Below are positions 15,850 to 23,289 of a DNA stretch of 64,000 nucleotides, piece by piece. A program made the translations under genes and the position numbers. The notes below the pieces were generated by a model, which did no database searches, was not told the DNA's origin, and worked only from the letters and a program-made list of their open reading frames with translations. Every line of letters starts with the position of its first letter. Position 1 is the first letter of the stretch. Origin of the DNA: Lachnospiraceae bacterium (GTDB taxonomy: Bacteria; Bacillota; Clostridia; Lachnospirales; Lachnospiraceae); assembly GCA_902363835.1 (NCBI GenBank), contig CABJBM010000012.1, positions 113,250 to 177,249 of the forward strand, written 5' to 3'.

Positions 15850-15895
15850 CAACAGGGGGGACATGCTCCCCCCGCCATGACACGAAAGGAGTATT

Positions 15896-16537
15896 ATGAT
15901 GATACTCATTACTACCTTACTTATAATTGCACTCTTATTTATAGGCGCAGTTGTAAGTGTTAAAGTCTGGGCTGATAAGACCTTTGAGGAATCAGCTGTG
16001 ATATGCAGGGACACTATTTTGAAAATTGGTAAATCTGCATTTAAAGATTTACTAAATCCCCCTGAAAAAACCACGATATATCCGATTTTTATTGGATATA
16101 TAGACGGCTGTCTGTTTCCAGACCGGGTGGAACACTATTTCAAAGATTTAAGGGAATTTTATAAGGTCATAGACTTTGATGTGGTCTTTGCTCTTAATCC
16201 CAATGTAAATGTGTATCGTTTCAGTTGTATGGGTCTGAAACAGGATATCGAAGAAAAGGAATTGATAACAATTCTTCATAAAATATCCGCACTGGCCTTG
16301 AAGAAATACATTCAAGATAACAATTACGGTTCCCCTACTATTACATGGGTGCAGAATCTTGTAGCTGTGGAACTCAATGCAGACAATATGCTATCTGTAT
16401 ATTTTGCAAAGACGAACCACGGGCTAGGGGATATTAAACAAATACAACAGCGGGTTAGGAATTCTTATTTGGTAGCCCAAAAGGAATCGGAAGATTTACC
16501 GCTTATTGAGGATTGGGAGGAGGACTTTTGGAATTGA
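15896..16537 (+). CDS. Membrane-anchored hypothetical protein
   Basis: 213 residues. One N-terminal membrane helix (ILITTLLIIALLFIGAVVSVKVW, about 3-25) is followed by a cytoplasmic or external soluble domain of about 185 residues rich in aromatic and acidic residues (FKDLLNPPEKTTIYPIFIGYIDG, ending LPLIEDWEEDFWN). Its stop overlaps the start of the FtsK-like gene in a TTGA arrangement, so the two are translationally coupled. Together they may form a membrane-linked DNA pump, with this protein supplying the membrane anchor the short ATPase lacks. That is an inference from coupling. Confidence 0.65.
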   Translation: MMILITTLLIIALLFIGAVVSVKVWADKTFEESAVICRDTILKIGKSAFKDLLNPPEKTTIYPIFIGYIDGCLFPDRVEHYFKDLREFYKVIDFDVVFALNPNVNVYRFSCMGLKQDIEEKELITILHKISALALKKYIQDNNYGSPTITWVQNLVAVELNADNMLSVYFAKTNHGLGDIKQIQQRVRNSYLVAQKESEDLPLIEDWEEDFWN

Positions 16538-17295
16538 GATGCGGATATGATTTAGAAGTCCTCTCAAAGTTTGGTGTTAAAGTGAGTGTCAATATAGACC
16601 CCGGCACTCACTGCCATGCTTTGATTACCGGCTCGAGCGGGAGCGGAAAAAGCCAAACTCTGCTCTATTTGATCGGTTCCCTGTTACGCTCTGATCCTGA
16701 AACAGTTATCTTTTTGTGTGACTTTAAAAACTCAAATGATTTTGGCTTTCTGAGTTCTTATAAGTACTATTATCAGGGGATAGACTGCTATCGTGGCGTA
16801 ATGGAATACTATGCCCATTTTAATCAGGCTCGGAAAGAGGGCGCATGGGAACGCTGTATCCTGCTTATTGACGAGTATCCAGCTTTTATTACCTACTTGG
16901 AGGCCATGGATAAGGCAGATAAAACCCATCAGGCAAAGGATATTTTATCAGCCATTTCTGAAATCCTCATGATGGGAAGAGGTCTGAAGTTTGGACTATG
17001 GGTCATAACCCAACGCTCTGACAGCGCATGGTTTCCGTCAGGAAGCAGGGATAATTTTATGTTAACCATTGCTCTTGGACGGCTTTCACGGGAACAGGCG
17101 AAAATGCTTTTTTCTGGCGAGGATATCCCCGACAGAATATATAAACCCGGTCAAGGCTTATTGCTGGCCGATGGACAGGCTCTTAGAGAGGTGGCGTTTC
17201 CTATGATAAGGGATGCCCGGGATTGGAAGCGTCATATACTCCTGGCCCTTTCTCGAAACAGCAGTATTTCTAAGCCTGATTGGGGGCCTGACTGA
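16534..17295 (+). CDS. FtsK/SpoIIIE-like DNA translocase ATPase, minimal
   Basis: About 253 residues. It has Walker A GSSGSGKS (about residues 32-39), Walker B CILLIDEYPAF, a FtsK-like arginine region (LMMGRGLKFGLWVITQRSDS), and a C-terminal GLLLADGQALREVAFP typical of coupling ATPases. Three TTG codons (16513, 16528, 16534) could start it. The last overlaps the preceding stop and is best spaced from GGAGGAGG. There is no membrane segment and no gamma DNA-reading domain, so it is shorter than FtsK or TcpA. In actinomycete AICEs a single FtsK-like protein (TraB) moves double-stranded DNA between cells. A similar role is possible here. Confidence 0.8.
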   Translation: MRCGYDLEVLSKFGVKVSVNIDPGTHCHALITGSSGSGKSQTLLYLIGSLLRSDPETVIFLCDFKNSNDFGFLSSYKYYYQGIDCYRGVMEYYAHFNQARKEGAWERCILLIDEYPAFITYLEAMDKADKTHQAKDILSAISEILMMGRGLKFGLWVITQRSDSAWFPSGSRDNFMLTIALGRLSREQAKMLFSGEDIPDRIYKPGQGLLLADGQALREVAFPMIRDARDWKRHILLALSRNSSISKPDWGPD

Positions 17296-17324
17296 CCGGC
17301 CTTTGCCGGAGGCAAAGAGGCCGG
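17296..17324 (+). terminator. Strong GC-rich hairpin after the FtsK-like gene
   Basis: CCGGCCTTTGCC (17296-17307) pairs with GGCAAAGAGGCCGG (17311-17324) with a 2-nt bulge and a 3-nt loop, directly at the stop codon. There is no T-run, so it may be a pause or processing signal, or part of the origin region. Confidence 0.5.
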
Positions 17325-17344
17325 GCGGGCAAAGGCGCACAATC

Positions 17345-17375
17345 GAATCTGCGGGTTAGTATTACCCGCAGATTC
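17345..17375 (+). other. CRESS-type replication origin stem-loop with TAGTATTAC
   Basis: Perfect 12-bp arms GAATCTGCGGGT (17345-17356) and ACCCGCAGATTC (17364-17375) enclose the loop TAGTATT. The loop plus the first two stem bases read TAGTATTAC (17357-17365), the nonanucleotide nicked by circovirus Rep between the last T and A, here between 17363 and 17364. The hairpin lies 220 nt upstream of the Rep start, on the same strand as Rep, as in circoviruses. The position, sequence and neighbouring Rep together make a rolling-circle origin very likely. Confidence 0.9.
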
Positions 17376-17436
17376 CATCGCAAAATAAAAAACCAATGAA
17401 ACCCCCGATTCTATGGGCTTTCCGGCCCTCACAACC

Positions 17437-17465
17437 TGCGACAGGACAAAGTCACATTTGTCGCA
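17437..17465. repeat. Inverted repeats near the origin, possible Rep-binding site
   Basis: TGCGACA (17437-17443) and TGTCGCA (17459-17465) form one inverted pair. GACAAA (17445-17450) and TTTGTC (17457-17462) form an overlapping one. CACATTTG recurs nearby at about 17453 and 17490. CRESS origins usually carry short repeats beside the hairpin for Rep recognition. An operator is the alternative. Confidence 0.45.
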
Positions 17466-17595
17466 TTTGGGGCAGAGACAATCACTTTCCCACATTTGAA
17501 GAGTGTTATGTACAATTAACTGCCCCCCTATAATATATAATTGCAATCACAAAGGGAATAAACCACCCTTTAGTAGAAAAAAGGAGGAATTTACC

Positions 17596-18603
17596 ATGGC
17601 TAAAGATAATCAGTCAAGAAAGTACAACATGACAATTAATAATCCGACAGACGGCGGATTCACCCATGAGTATATTCAGAAAACTTTAGGCACTCTTTTT
17701 AAATCCTTTGTATACGGAGCTTTAGCGGACGAGGTGGGAGAACAGGGAACCCCGCATACCCACGTCTTTGCATGCTTCAGTTCCGCAGTCCGATTCTCAA
17801 TGATTAAGAAGTACTTCCCAACAGCCCACATTGAATCGGCAATGGGTTCTATAGCGCAGAATCTGGACTATATCAAGAAAGGGGGGAAATGGACTGGCAC
17901 TGACAAGGCAGACACCTCTGTCCCTGGTACTTACAAAGAATTTGGAAACCGTCCACCGGAGAACATGGGTAAGAATAAGGATTTAGAGACCTTATACCAT
18001 ATGATTGTAGATGAAGAGCTTTCCAATGCGGAGATAATCAGAAGTAATAACGATTACATCATGCAGATCGATAAGCTGGACAAGGTTAGAACGACCCATT
18101 TACAGGAAAAGTACAAGGGTAAGCGAAGATATGACATAGAAGTGACCTATGTTTTTGGTGAAACCGGAACAGGAAAATCAAGAGACATTCTTGATACATA
18201 TGGCGATTCCAACGTTTATAGGGTAACGGACTATGACCACCCCTTTGACCATTATTCCTGTGAACCCGTGCTGGTTTTTGAGGAGTTCCGTTCTGGTCTC
18301 ACCATGTCAGATATGCTTAATTATCTGGACATTTACCCGATTACCTTAAAGGCCCGGTACAGTAACAAGTTCGCCTGTTATAGAAAAGTCTTTGTGGTTA
18401 CAAATTGGGAGTTAGAAAAGCAGTATGCAGAACGGCAGATTACGGACAAAGCAAGCTGGAAAGCTTTTCTTCGGCGGATTCACAAGGTAGTCCACTATGT
18501 GTCAAAAGATAACAAGATTGTTTACAACAGCGTTGAGGAATATCTAAACCGTGACAATGAATTTGCTCCGGTCGGGAAATCCCAAACGCCCTTTGGAAAG
18601 TAA
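17596..18603 (+). CDS. rep: CRESS-DNA-virus-like replication initiator (HUH nuclease + SF3 helicase)
   Basis: 335 residues, ATG at 17596 behind AAAGGAGG. The N-terminal HUH endonuclease shows motif I YNMTINNP (10-17), motif II PHTHVFACF with His54 and His56, and motif III LDYIKKG with the nicking Tyr92 and Lys95. The C-terminal superfamily 3 helicase has Walker A GETGTGKS (188-195), Walker B VLVFEE (225-230) and motif C VFVVTNW with Asn270. This domain order is that of circovirus, geminivirus and related bacterial plasmid Reps. All catalytic residues are present, so it should nick the TAGTATTAC hairpin upstream and drive rolling-circle replication of the excised circle. It may also serve as the transfer nickase. 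Confidence 0.93.
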   Translation: MAKDNQSRKYNMTINNPTDGGFTHEYIQKTLGTLFKSFVYGALADEVGEQGTPHTHVFACFSSAVRFSMIKKYFPTAHIESAMGSIAQNLDYIKKGGKWTGTDKADTSVPGTYKEFGNRPPENMGKNKDLETLYHMIVDEELSNAEIIRSNNDYIMQIDKLDKVRTTHLQEKYKGKRRYDIEVTYVFGETGTGKSRDILDTYGDSNVYRVTDYDHPFDHYSCEPVLVFEEFRSGLTMSDMLNYLDIYPITLKARYSNKFACYRKVFVVTNWELEKQYAERQITDKASWKAFLRRIHKVVHYVSKDNKIVYNSVEEYLNRDNEFAPVGKSQTPFGK

Positions 18604-18637
18604 GATTCAAAAAAGGCTAGAGTTATTATGATTTAAA

Positions 18638-18651
18638 GTCTTCCGGAAGAC
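18638..18651. other. 14-nt perfect palindrome between rep and int
   Basis: GTCTTCCGGAAGAC is a perfect palindrome followed by seven A residues. It lies in the 210-nt AT-rich gap between Rep and integrase. It could be an operator or a terminator read from the other strand. Confidence 0.35.
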
Positions 18652-18814
18652 AAAAAAATATTTGAAGTTATACAAACAAAAGCAATAAAATATGGACTAT
18701 TTAAAAGAAGAAACATCTCAAAAGAATAAACAAATTTGAAATTTAAAAATACGCAAAAGACTCTCTTCAATTAATTTATATTACTTAATTTTTACATAAC
18801 TTGAAAGTATTGGA

Positions 18815-20146
18815 GTGATAAACTTGTGCATTTTATACAATAAATCGAACGAAATACAGCAAGATAGCTTGACTTTTTTAGACAAATGTGCTAAAATAGA
18901 TATGGAGTTACAGAATGAGCTTCTCGAAATGATTATGAAAAGACAAGAAAAAGTCATTTTACAACAGCACCTTGAAAACTTCTATGGCATATGGGAAAAT
19001 CAACATGGAGTATTCCGCAGTTATCTCCCGGCTCCGGGAAAGCCAAAGGGAAGAAAATCAGTTTCCGCAAACACAAGGGAACGGCTGGAACGAAAAATCA
19101 TTGACTTCTATCTGGAACAGGAAAAGCAGGAGGAAGCCCAAAAGGAGCAGGAGCGTCTTTCCACCTTAAGGAGCATATACCCTTTATGGCTGAAAATAAA
19201 AGGCTTGGAAACGACTGCCACAAGCTATATAAGGCGCATTGATAATGACTGGAATGCCTACTATATCAATGACCCCATTGTAGACGCAGATATCCGAACT
19301 TTCACAAAGGCCAGCCTAAAGGAATGGGCTTTGACTAAAATCCGGGAAAAGGAATTGGTGAAAACCCAATACTACAACATGTCTATGATTATCCGCCAGT
19401 GCCTTGATTATGCCGTTGACCATGAGCTGATTCCCTTAAATCCGTATAATCAGTTTACCGTAGACAAAAAGCTGTTAAAGAAAGTAAAGCAGCCGGAAGA
19501 CGGGACACAAGTATTTCTTACTAACGAGCGACCATTAATTGAATGTGAAGCATGGGCCGACTTTGAAGAAAAGGGCTGTACTTCTGCTTTAGCCATTCCA
19601 TTAGCCTTTCAATTGGGGGTACGCTTAGGGGAGCTTGTAGCAATCAAAGAAACAGACATTCTCCCCGATGGAAAGTACCTACATATTCAGCGTATGGTTC
19701 AGAAGCAGGAAAAGCAACGCCCGGACGGGTCATGGTATCCTTCCAGATGGGAAGCCGTAGAGCATACAAAGTCCTCCGCCGGGGACCGTATAATTTATCT
19801 GACAGAGGAAGCAAGACGTATCATCAAAGTAATTCTTGATTCCAATAAGGAAAACCATTTCTATGATGATGGTTTCCTGTTTATCCATGGTGGAAAGCGA
19901 ATCAATCCCCGGGCCGTTGATACCCGTATCCGTAAATACTGCGATCATATCAATATATCCAGTAAAAGCACTCACAAGATACGGAAAACTTATATTTCTT
20001 CTCTTCTTGATGGCGGTATTAACATCAATGAGATACGAAAACAGGTCGGCCATGAGGACGAGCGCACCACCCTGAAAAACTACTGCTTCAACCGGAAAAC
20101 CAGTATTCAAAATGAATCCGATATGGAAAATGCATTGGCAATTTAA
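18815..20146 (+). CDS. int: Tyrosine recombinase / integrase
   Basis: About 440 residues; the start is GTG 18815 or TTG 18824 (the latter better spaced from TTGGAG). An AP2-like arm-binding N-terminus (KPKGRKSVSANTRERLERKI) is followed by a SAM-like core-binding domain (about 110-200). The catalytic domain has Arg in QLGVRLGELVAI, Lys in VEHTKSSAGDR, His-x-x-Arg in STHKIRKTY, His in VGHEDERTT and the nucleophilic Tyr in LKNYCF. All five active residues are present. It ends about 100 bp from the tRNA-Gly in which the element sits. ACTCCACCCC repeats just after the stop are probable arm sites. It should catalyse integration into and excision from the tRNA end. Confidence 0.93.
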   Translation: MINLCILYNKSNEIQQDSLTFLDKCAKIDMELQNELLEMIMKRQEKVILQQHLENFYGIWENQHGVFRSYLPAPGKPKGRKSVSANTRERLERKIIDFYLEQEKQEEAQKEQERLSTLRSIYPLWLKIKGLETTATSYIRRIDNDWNAYYINDPIVDADIRTFTKASLKEWALTKIREKELVKTQYYNMSMIIRQCLDYAVDHELIPLNPYNQFTVDKKLLKKVKQPEDGTQVFLTNERPLIECEAWADFEEKGCTSALAIPLAFQLGVRLGELVAIKETDILPDGKYLHIQRMVQKQEKQRPDGSWYPSRWEAVEHTKSSAGDRIIYLTEEARRIIKVILDSNKENHFYDDGFLFIHGGKRINPRAVDTRIRKYCDHINISSKSTHKIRKTYISSLLDGGININEIRKQVGHEDERTTLKNYCFNRKTSIQNESDMENALAI

Positions 20147-20150
20147 GTTT

Positions 20151-20170
20151 ACTCCACCCCACTCCACCCC
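20151..20170 (+). repeat. Right arm-type integrase repeats
   Basis: ACTCCACCCC occurs twice in direct tandem (20151-20160, 20161-20170), 73-92 nt inside the right core. This mirrors the pair at 10078-10099 inside the left core. Confidence 0.6.
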
Positions 20171-20189
20171 ATAAAAGGCAGAATGAACA

Positions 20190-20232
20190 GCAAAAAAATA
20201 GCGGAAACCCTGATAAAATCTAGGTTTCCGCA
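20190..20232 (-). terminator. Element-borne terminator for tRNA-Gly
   Basis: GCGGAAACC (20201-20209) and GGTTTCCGC (20223-20231) form a perfect hairpin followed on the minus strand by seven T. It lies 13 nt beyond the tRNA 3' end and replaces the ancestral terminator left at 9946-9987. Confidence 0.8.
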
Positions 20233-20242
20233 CAACTTTAAT

Positions 20243-20264
20243 AGAGCGCGAGACGGGACTCGAA
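20243..20264. repeat. Right attachment site core inside tRNA-Gly
   Basis: Second copy of the 22-nt repeat, covering the T-loop to the 3' end of the intact tRNA plus two bases. The gene stays functional after insertion because the element brings in the same sequence. Confidence 0.85.
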
Positions 20265-20317
20265 CCCGCGACCCCGACCTTGGCAAGGTCGTACTCCACC
20301 AACTGAGCCACTCGCGC
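20245..20317 (-). tRNA. tRNA-Gly (anticodon GCC), integration target
   Basis: The 73-nt cloverleaf has acceptor arms GCGCGAG and CTCGCGC with discriminator U. The D arm is GGCTCAGTTGGTGGAG, the anticodon loop TTGCCAA, and the T arm CGGGTTCGAGTCCCG. CCA is not encoded. The T-loop onward is the attachment site of the neighbouring element. Confidence 0.95.
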
Positions 20318-21167
20318 ATAAATAACCTTTTTTATTCATTTCTTATAACACTGGCATTATATCATATGTCCTCAGCAAATGCAAGGGGTTGAAAACAATT
20401 TTTTGATTTTTTTGTGCAATTCATTCTTCAACTCTTTTTATTATTATAATCCTTTTAGCTGCATTCAGCTTGCACCAAAAATACACCCTACTCCTTTATT
20501 TTCCTTCTGCCGCTTCTTTATATCCCGGAAGAATTTTCATCTGAATTCCTGCACATAATCCCACTATATATTCCGTTTAACCATCAAAATCCCCCATCAC
20601 AGGTCGACTTCTCCCATTTTTTGTTATATACTATTGCTCACAATTCAGACAATAAATCATTCATACCTGTGCAGGAGGTTTTATGGATTTTAAACATTAT
20701 ATACCAGGCACTTTCACACCCATTTAATCAAAATCTCCTTGTACGCAGCCTTTTTCGTGGAATTCAGGCCAATACTTCGCCCTTATCATACGGGGAACTG
20801 GATGGCTCTCCTGACCTGAAATGCTCAGACCCGGTATCATTTGGAGAGGAAATAATGAAGCTGCGCCTTATAAGCAGCCTGCCGTTTCCCCTTTTTTGCT
20901 CTCTTCTCTCTTCCTGCCAATCACCTTTGACAACATCAAATTCAGTAGCTTTTTTTAGCAAAGAATGATAAAATAGCATTAGATATTGCATACAAGTTCC
21001 TATGCATTCCCGCCTTGTCCACACCTGGCTCCCATAAAAACGCCGTGTGCCGGACAAGCCTTATGCAAAACTTAGAAATATGACAAATACAGGACAGAAT
21101 CCTAACGCCAATGGCGTTATTTACTTGACCTGTGCCGCCGGTTAAGGCGGCAGAACGGAGTTTTTAC
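20318..21167. other. Long gene-free stretch with structured segments
   Basis: No convincing gene. A short minus-strand frame near 20507-20588 reads GLCAGIQMKILPGYKEAAEG before a stop and looks like a decayed protein end. A GGAGG-ATG at about 20676-20683 opens only 14 codons. CTTGTCC/GGACAAG at about 21012-21057 gives a long hairpin. The last 65 nt hold the palindromes described for the GntR gene. Confidence 0.4.
21103..21151. promoter_or_regulatory. Candidate operator of the FCD-type GntR regulator
   Basis: TAACGCCAATGGCGTTA (21103-21119) is a perfect 8+1+8 palindrome. GCCGCC/GGCGGC (21134-21151) forms a second symmetric pair. Both lie in the 65 nt before the GntR gene at 21168, fitting autoregulation of the four-gene operon. 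Confidence 0.5.
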
Positions 21168-21932
21168 ATGTCACTCATACCGTTTCAAAAATTACCTCCC
21201 AGGAGACGCACGGAAGATGCCCGCCAATATGCATACCGGATTATCCGGCATTTCATTTTGAGCCTTCATCTGCCTCCCGGCCGTAAGATGAACGAGGTAG
21301 AACTTGCCGATGCACTGAGCGTAAGCCGGACGCCGGTCCACGATACACTCTATAAGCTTTCCCGCAAGAATCTGGTGGATATCATCCCCCAGAAGGGTGC
21401 CTTTGTATCCAGGATCGACATCAGCCGGATCGAACAGACTCTGTGGATCCACAAGCAGCTTGGAACAGCCATGATTCAGAACATCTTTATCCGGAACGTG
21501 AAACGGCCTCAGTTTGATATTCTTTATCACAACCTGATGCAGCAGGAGGACTATCTGGTCCAGGGCGATCTATCCCAATCCGTCCGGCTGATCACTGATT
21601 ATTATCATCTGCTTTATGACCTGGCGGGCAAGATGGACTACATCTGGGAACCCGTACAAAAAGCAGGAATGGACTTACAAAGGCTTCTCTACTTATCTGC
21701 CTCCGACGCTTCCGTAACAGAGGATTTCTTAAGAGATTTCACTGCCCTTACCGATGCGCTGGCAGCACGGGACACGGACCGGGCGTGCACCATTTATCAT
21801 CACCATTTGGCCCGGATCCTTTTACTCATATCACCTTTAAAGGAACGCTACCCGGACTATTTTATTGAAAGCACCAAGGAACGTACAAATTCCGGGCTTC
21901 AGGCACAGAAAGGGCTTCTTTATGAAAAATGA
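21168..21932 (+). CDS. GntR-family regulator, FadR/FCD type
   Basis: 254 residues from the ATG at 21168 behind ACGGAG. The N-terminal winged helix reads YRIIRHFILSLHLPPGRKMNEVELADAL and then SVSRTPVHDTLYKLSRKNLVDIIPQKGAFVS. An all-helical FCD effector domain follows (about 90-235), which in this family binds a carboxylic acid or sugar acid near a metal. It heads a tight plus-strand operon with an SDR, a YhcH protein and an M28-like peptidase. A 17-nt palindrome lies in its promoter. It presumably represses the operon until a sugar-acid-type inducer is present. Confidence 0.85.
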   Translation: MSLIPFQKLPPRRRTEDARQYAYRIIRHFILSLHLPPGRKMNEVELADALSVSRTPVHDTLYKLSRKNLVDIIPQKGAFVSRIDISRIEQTLWIHKQLGTAMIQNIFIRNVKRPQFDILYHNLMQQEDYLVQGDLSQSVRLITDYYHLLYDLAGKMDYIWEPVQKAGMDLQRLLYLSASDASVTEDFLRDFTALTDALAARDTDRACTIYHHHLARILLLISPLKERYPDYFIESTKERTNSGLQAQKGLLYEK

Positions 21933-22707
21933 ATTCTATCAGAACTTGTTTACACTGACCGGAAAAAAGGCCCTGATCCCAGGAGGAACCGGCGGCTTGG
22001 GAAGCGCCATTGCCAAAGCATTTCTCCAAAACGGTGCTGATGTGGCCGTGTGCGGCGGACATCCGGAAAAAGCGGCTCATCTGGAAGAGGAAGCGCAAAA
22101 GGCCGGCCGCAGCTTTCTTTCCCTGCGCTGCGACATCCGTGACCGGGATGACGTGTGGGAGATGCTGAACCAGGTGGACAAGGCATTTGGCAAAATTGAC
22201 ATCCTGGTAAACAGCGCCGGAATGAACCGCCTGCTGCCTGCGGAGGATTATGATGAGGATACCTTTGATCAGGTAATGGATTTAAATGTAAAAGGCATCC
22301 ATACGGTAACACGGGCTGTGGGAAAGCGTTTCATGATCCCCAGCCGGTACGGGCGTATCGTCAATCTCTCTTCTGTAAAGAGCTTTATCGGCGCAAAACA
22401 GGATTATATCGCCTATTGTACCAGTAAGGGTGCAGTCAACATGTATACAAAACAGCTGGCCTGTGAATGGGGAAAATACGGCATTACCTGCAATGCAATC
22501 GCCCCTACCTTTGTCCGGACGCCTATTAACTCATTTCAGTTAGATGATCCTGTGTTTTTAGAAAAACTGACGGACCGAATCCCACTTGGCCGTATTGGCC
22601 GTGAAGAAGATATTTCTGCCGCAGCACTGTTTTTGTGCAGCGATGCAGCTTCCTTTGTCACCGGCCAGATCCTTGGGGTGGACGGCGGGCTGACAGCCTT
22701 GCAATAA
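21922..22707 (+). CDS. Short-chain dehydrogenase/reductase, gluconate-5-dehydrogenase/KduD-like
   Basis: 261 residues; the ATG at 21922 overlaps the GntR stop by 11 nt, and the longer frame from 21865 runs inside GntR. Rossmann NAD(P) site at about 14-24 reads PGGTGGLGSAI, where the usual TG first pair is replaced by PG. The NSAGMN motif is near 96, catalytic Ser is in NLSSVKSF, YIAYCTSKGAV carries the Tyr-x-x-x-Lys pair, and DGGLTA is at the end. Members this close to KduD/IdnO oxidise or reduce sugar-acid keto groups. Co-transcription with YhcH supports a sugar or sugar-acid substrate. Confidence 0.85.
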   Translation: MKNEFYQNLFTLTGKKALIPGGTGGLGSAIAKAFLQNGADVAVCGGHPEKAAHLEEEAQKAGRSFLSLRCDIRDRDDVWEMLNQVDKAFGKIDILVNSAGMNRLLPAEDYDEDTFDQVMDLNVKGIHTVTRAVGKRFMIPSRYGRIVNLSSVKSFIGAKQDYIAYCTSKGAVNMYTKQLACEWGKYGITCNAIAPTFVRTPINSFQLDDPVFLEKLTDRIPLGRIGREEDISAAALFLCSDAASFVTGQILGVDGGLTALQ

Positions 22708-22762
22708 CAGACAGTCCATAGCGAAAACATATTAATAATCCATCAAACAGGAGGAATTTTCC

Positions 22763-23278
22763 ATGATTTTCGGAAATGTCTATAAACCCATGCTGGAGGA
22801 ACAGCTTGCAGTACTGCCGGTTCCCTTACGCAATGCCATCCGCTTTTTAAAGGACAATGATATGGCAGCTCACGAACCTGGAGTATTTAATATAGAACTG
22901 GACGGCCTGCCAGTTATCCTGCAGGTCCTTGATTTAGACACAAAGGACCGGGACAGCCTCCGCCCGGAAATACACAGGAAAAATATTGATGTGCAGTTTC
23001 TTGCCAAGGGCGGGCCGGAAGAGGCCGGTTTTTACAGCAAGGACGAAACCGGACAGGTGGACGAAGACCTTCTTGACACTCCCAGGGATATCCTTTTCTT
23101 CCGCAATGATCCCGAAGCTCCTGAAGGCCGCATCCGCCTGATCCCAGGTTCTTATGCCATCTATTTCCCATGGGATGTCCATATCCCGGCCATACAGGCC
23201 GGAGAGGGACCAAAAGCCATCCGCAAGATCGTCATCAAGGTGCCTCTTGAAAGCTGCCTGCCCGGCAGCACCCTTTAG
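22763..23278 (+). CDS. YhcH/YjgK/YiaL-family (DUF386) cupin-like protein
   Basis: 171 residues of the YhcH family, small beta-barrel proteins found in sialate, gulonate and uronate catabolic operons and proposed to act on sugar anomers. Signature stretches are FNIELDGLPVILQVLDLDTKD, RPEIHRKNIDVQFLAKGG, IRLIPGSYAIYFPWDVHIPAIQ and IRKIVIKVPL. His and Glu residues in EIHRKNIDVQ and DVHIP are the usual metal ligands. The ATG follows GGAGGAATTTTCC. A second, divergent member of this family lies at 28952, which is unusual within one island. Confidence 0.85.
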   Translation: MIFGNVYKPMLEEQLAVLPVPLRNAIRFLKDNDMAAHEPGVFNIELDGLPVILQVLDLDTKDRDSLRPEIHRKNIDVQFLAKGGPEEAGFYSKDETGQVDEDLLDTPRDILFFRNDPEAPEGRIRLIPGSYAIYFPWDVHIPAIQAGEGPKAIRKIVIKVPLESCLPGSTL

Positions 23279-23289
23279 GGAGAAACATT

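Larger units (their letters stand above)
9998..20264. mobile_element. tRNA-Gly-integrated element with CRESS-type Rep and FtsK-like ATPase
   Basis: The element is about 10.25 kb and bounded by a 22-bp direct repeat: 9998-10019 and 20243-20264, the T-loop to 3' end of tRNA-Gly. Just inside each end lie paired ACTCCACCC(C/T) repeats. In order it carries three secreted proteins, an unknown, an Xre regulator, a small protein, a second Xre regulator, a 294-residue unknown, a conserved small protein, a membrane protein, an FtsK-like ATPase, a nonanucleotide hairpin origin, a CRESS-type Rep and a tyrosine integrase next to the tRNA. No relaxase other than Rep, no type IV secretion genes and no virion genes are visible. 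The layout resembles a self-replicating integrative element of AICE type. Confidence 0.85.

Noticed and set aside
17296..17324. GC-rich hairpin as the double-strand origin itself
   Set aside because: It has no nonanucleotide in its loop. The TAGTATTAC hairpin 20 nt further on is a far better origin.
20621..21057. Opposed frames of 97-115 codons after tRNA-Gly
   Set aside because: They overlap each other on both strands and have no recognisable motif. The GGAGG-ATG at about 20676-20683 opens only 14 codons.
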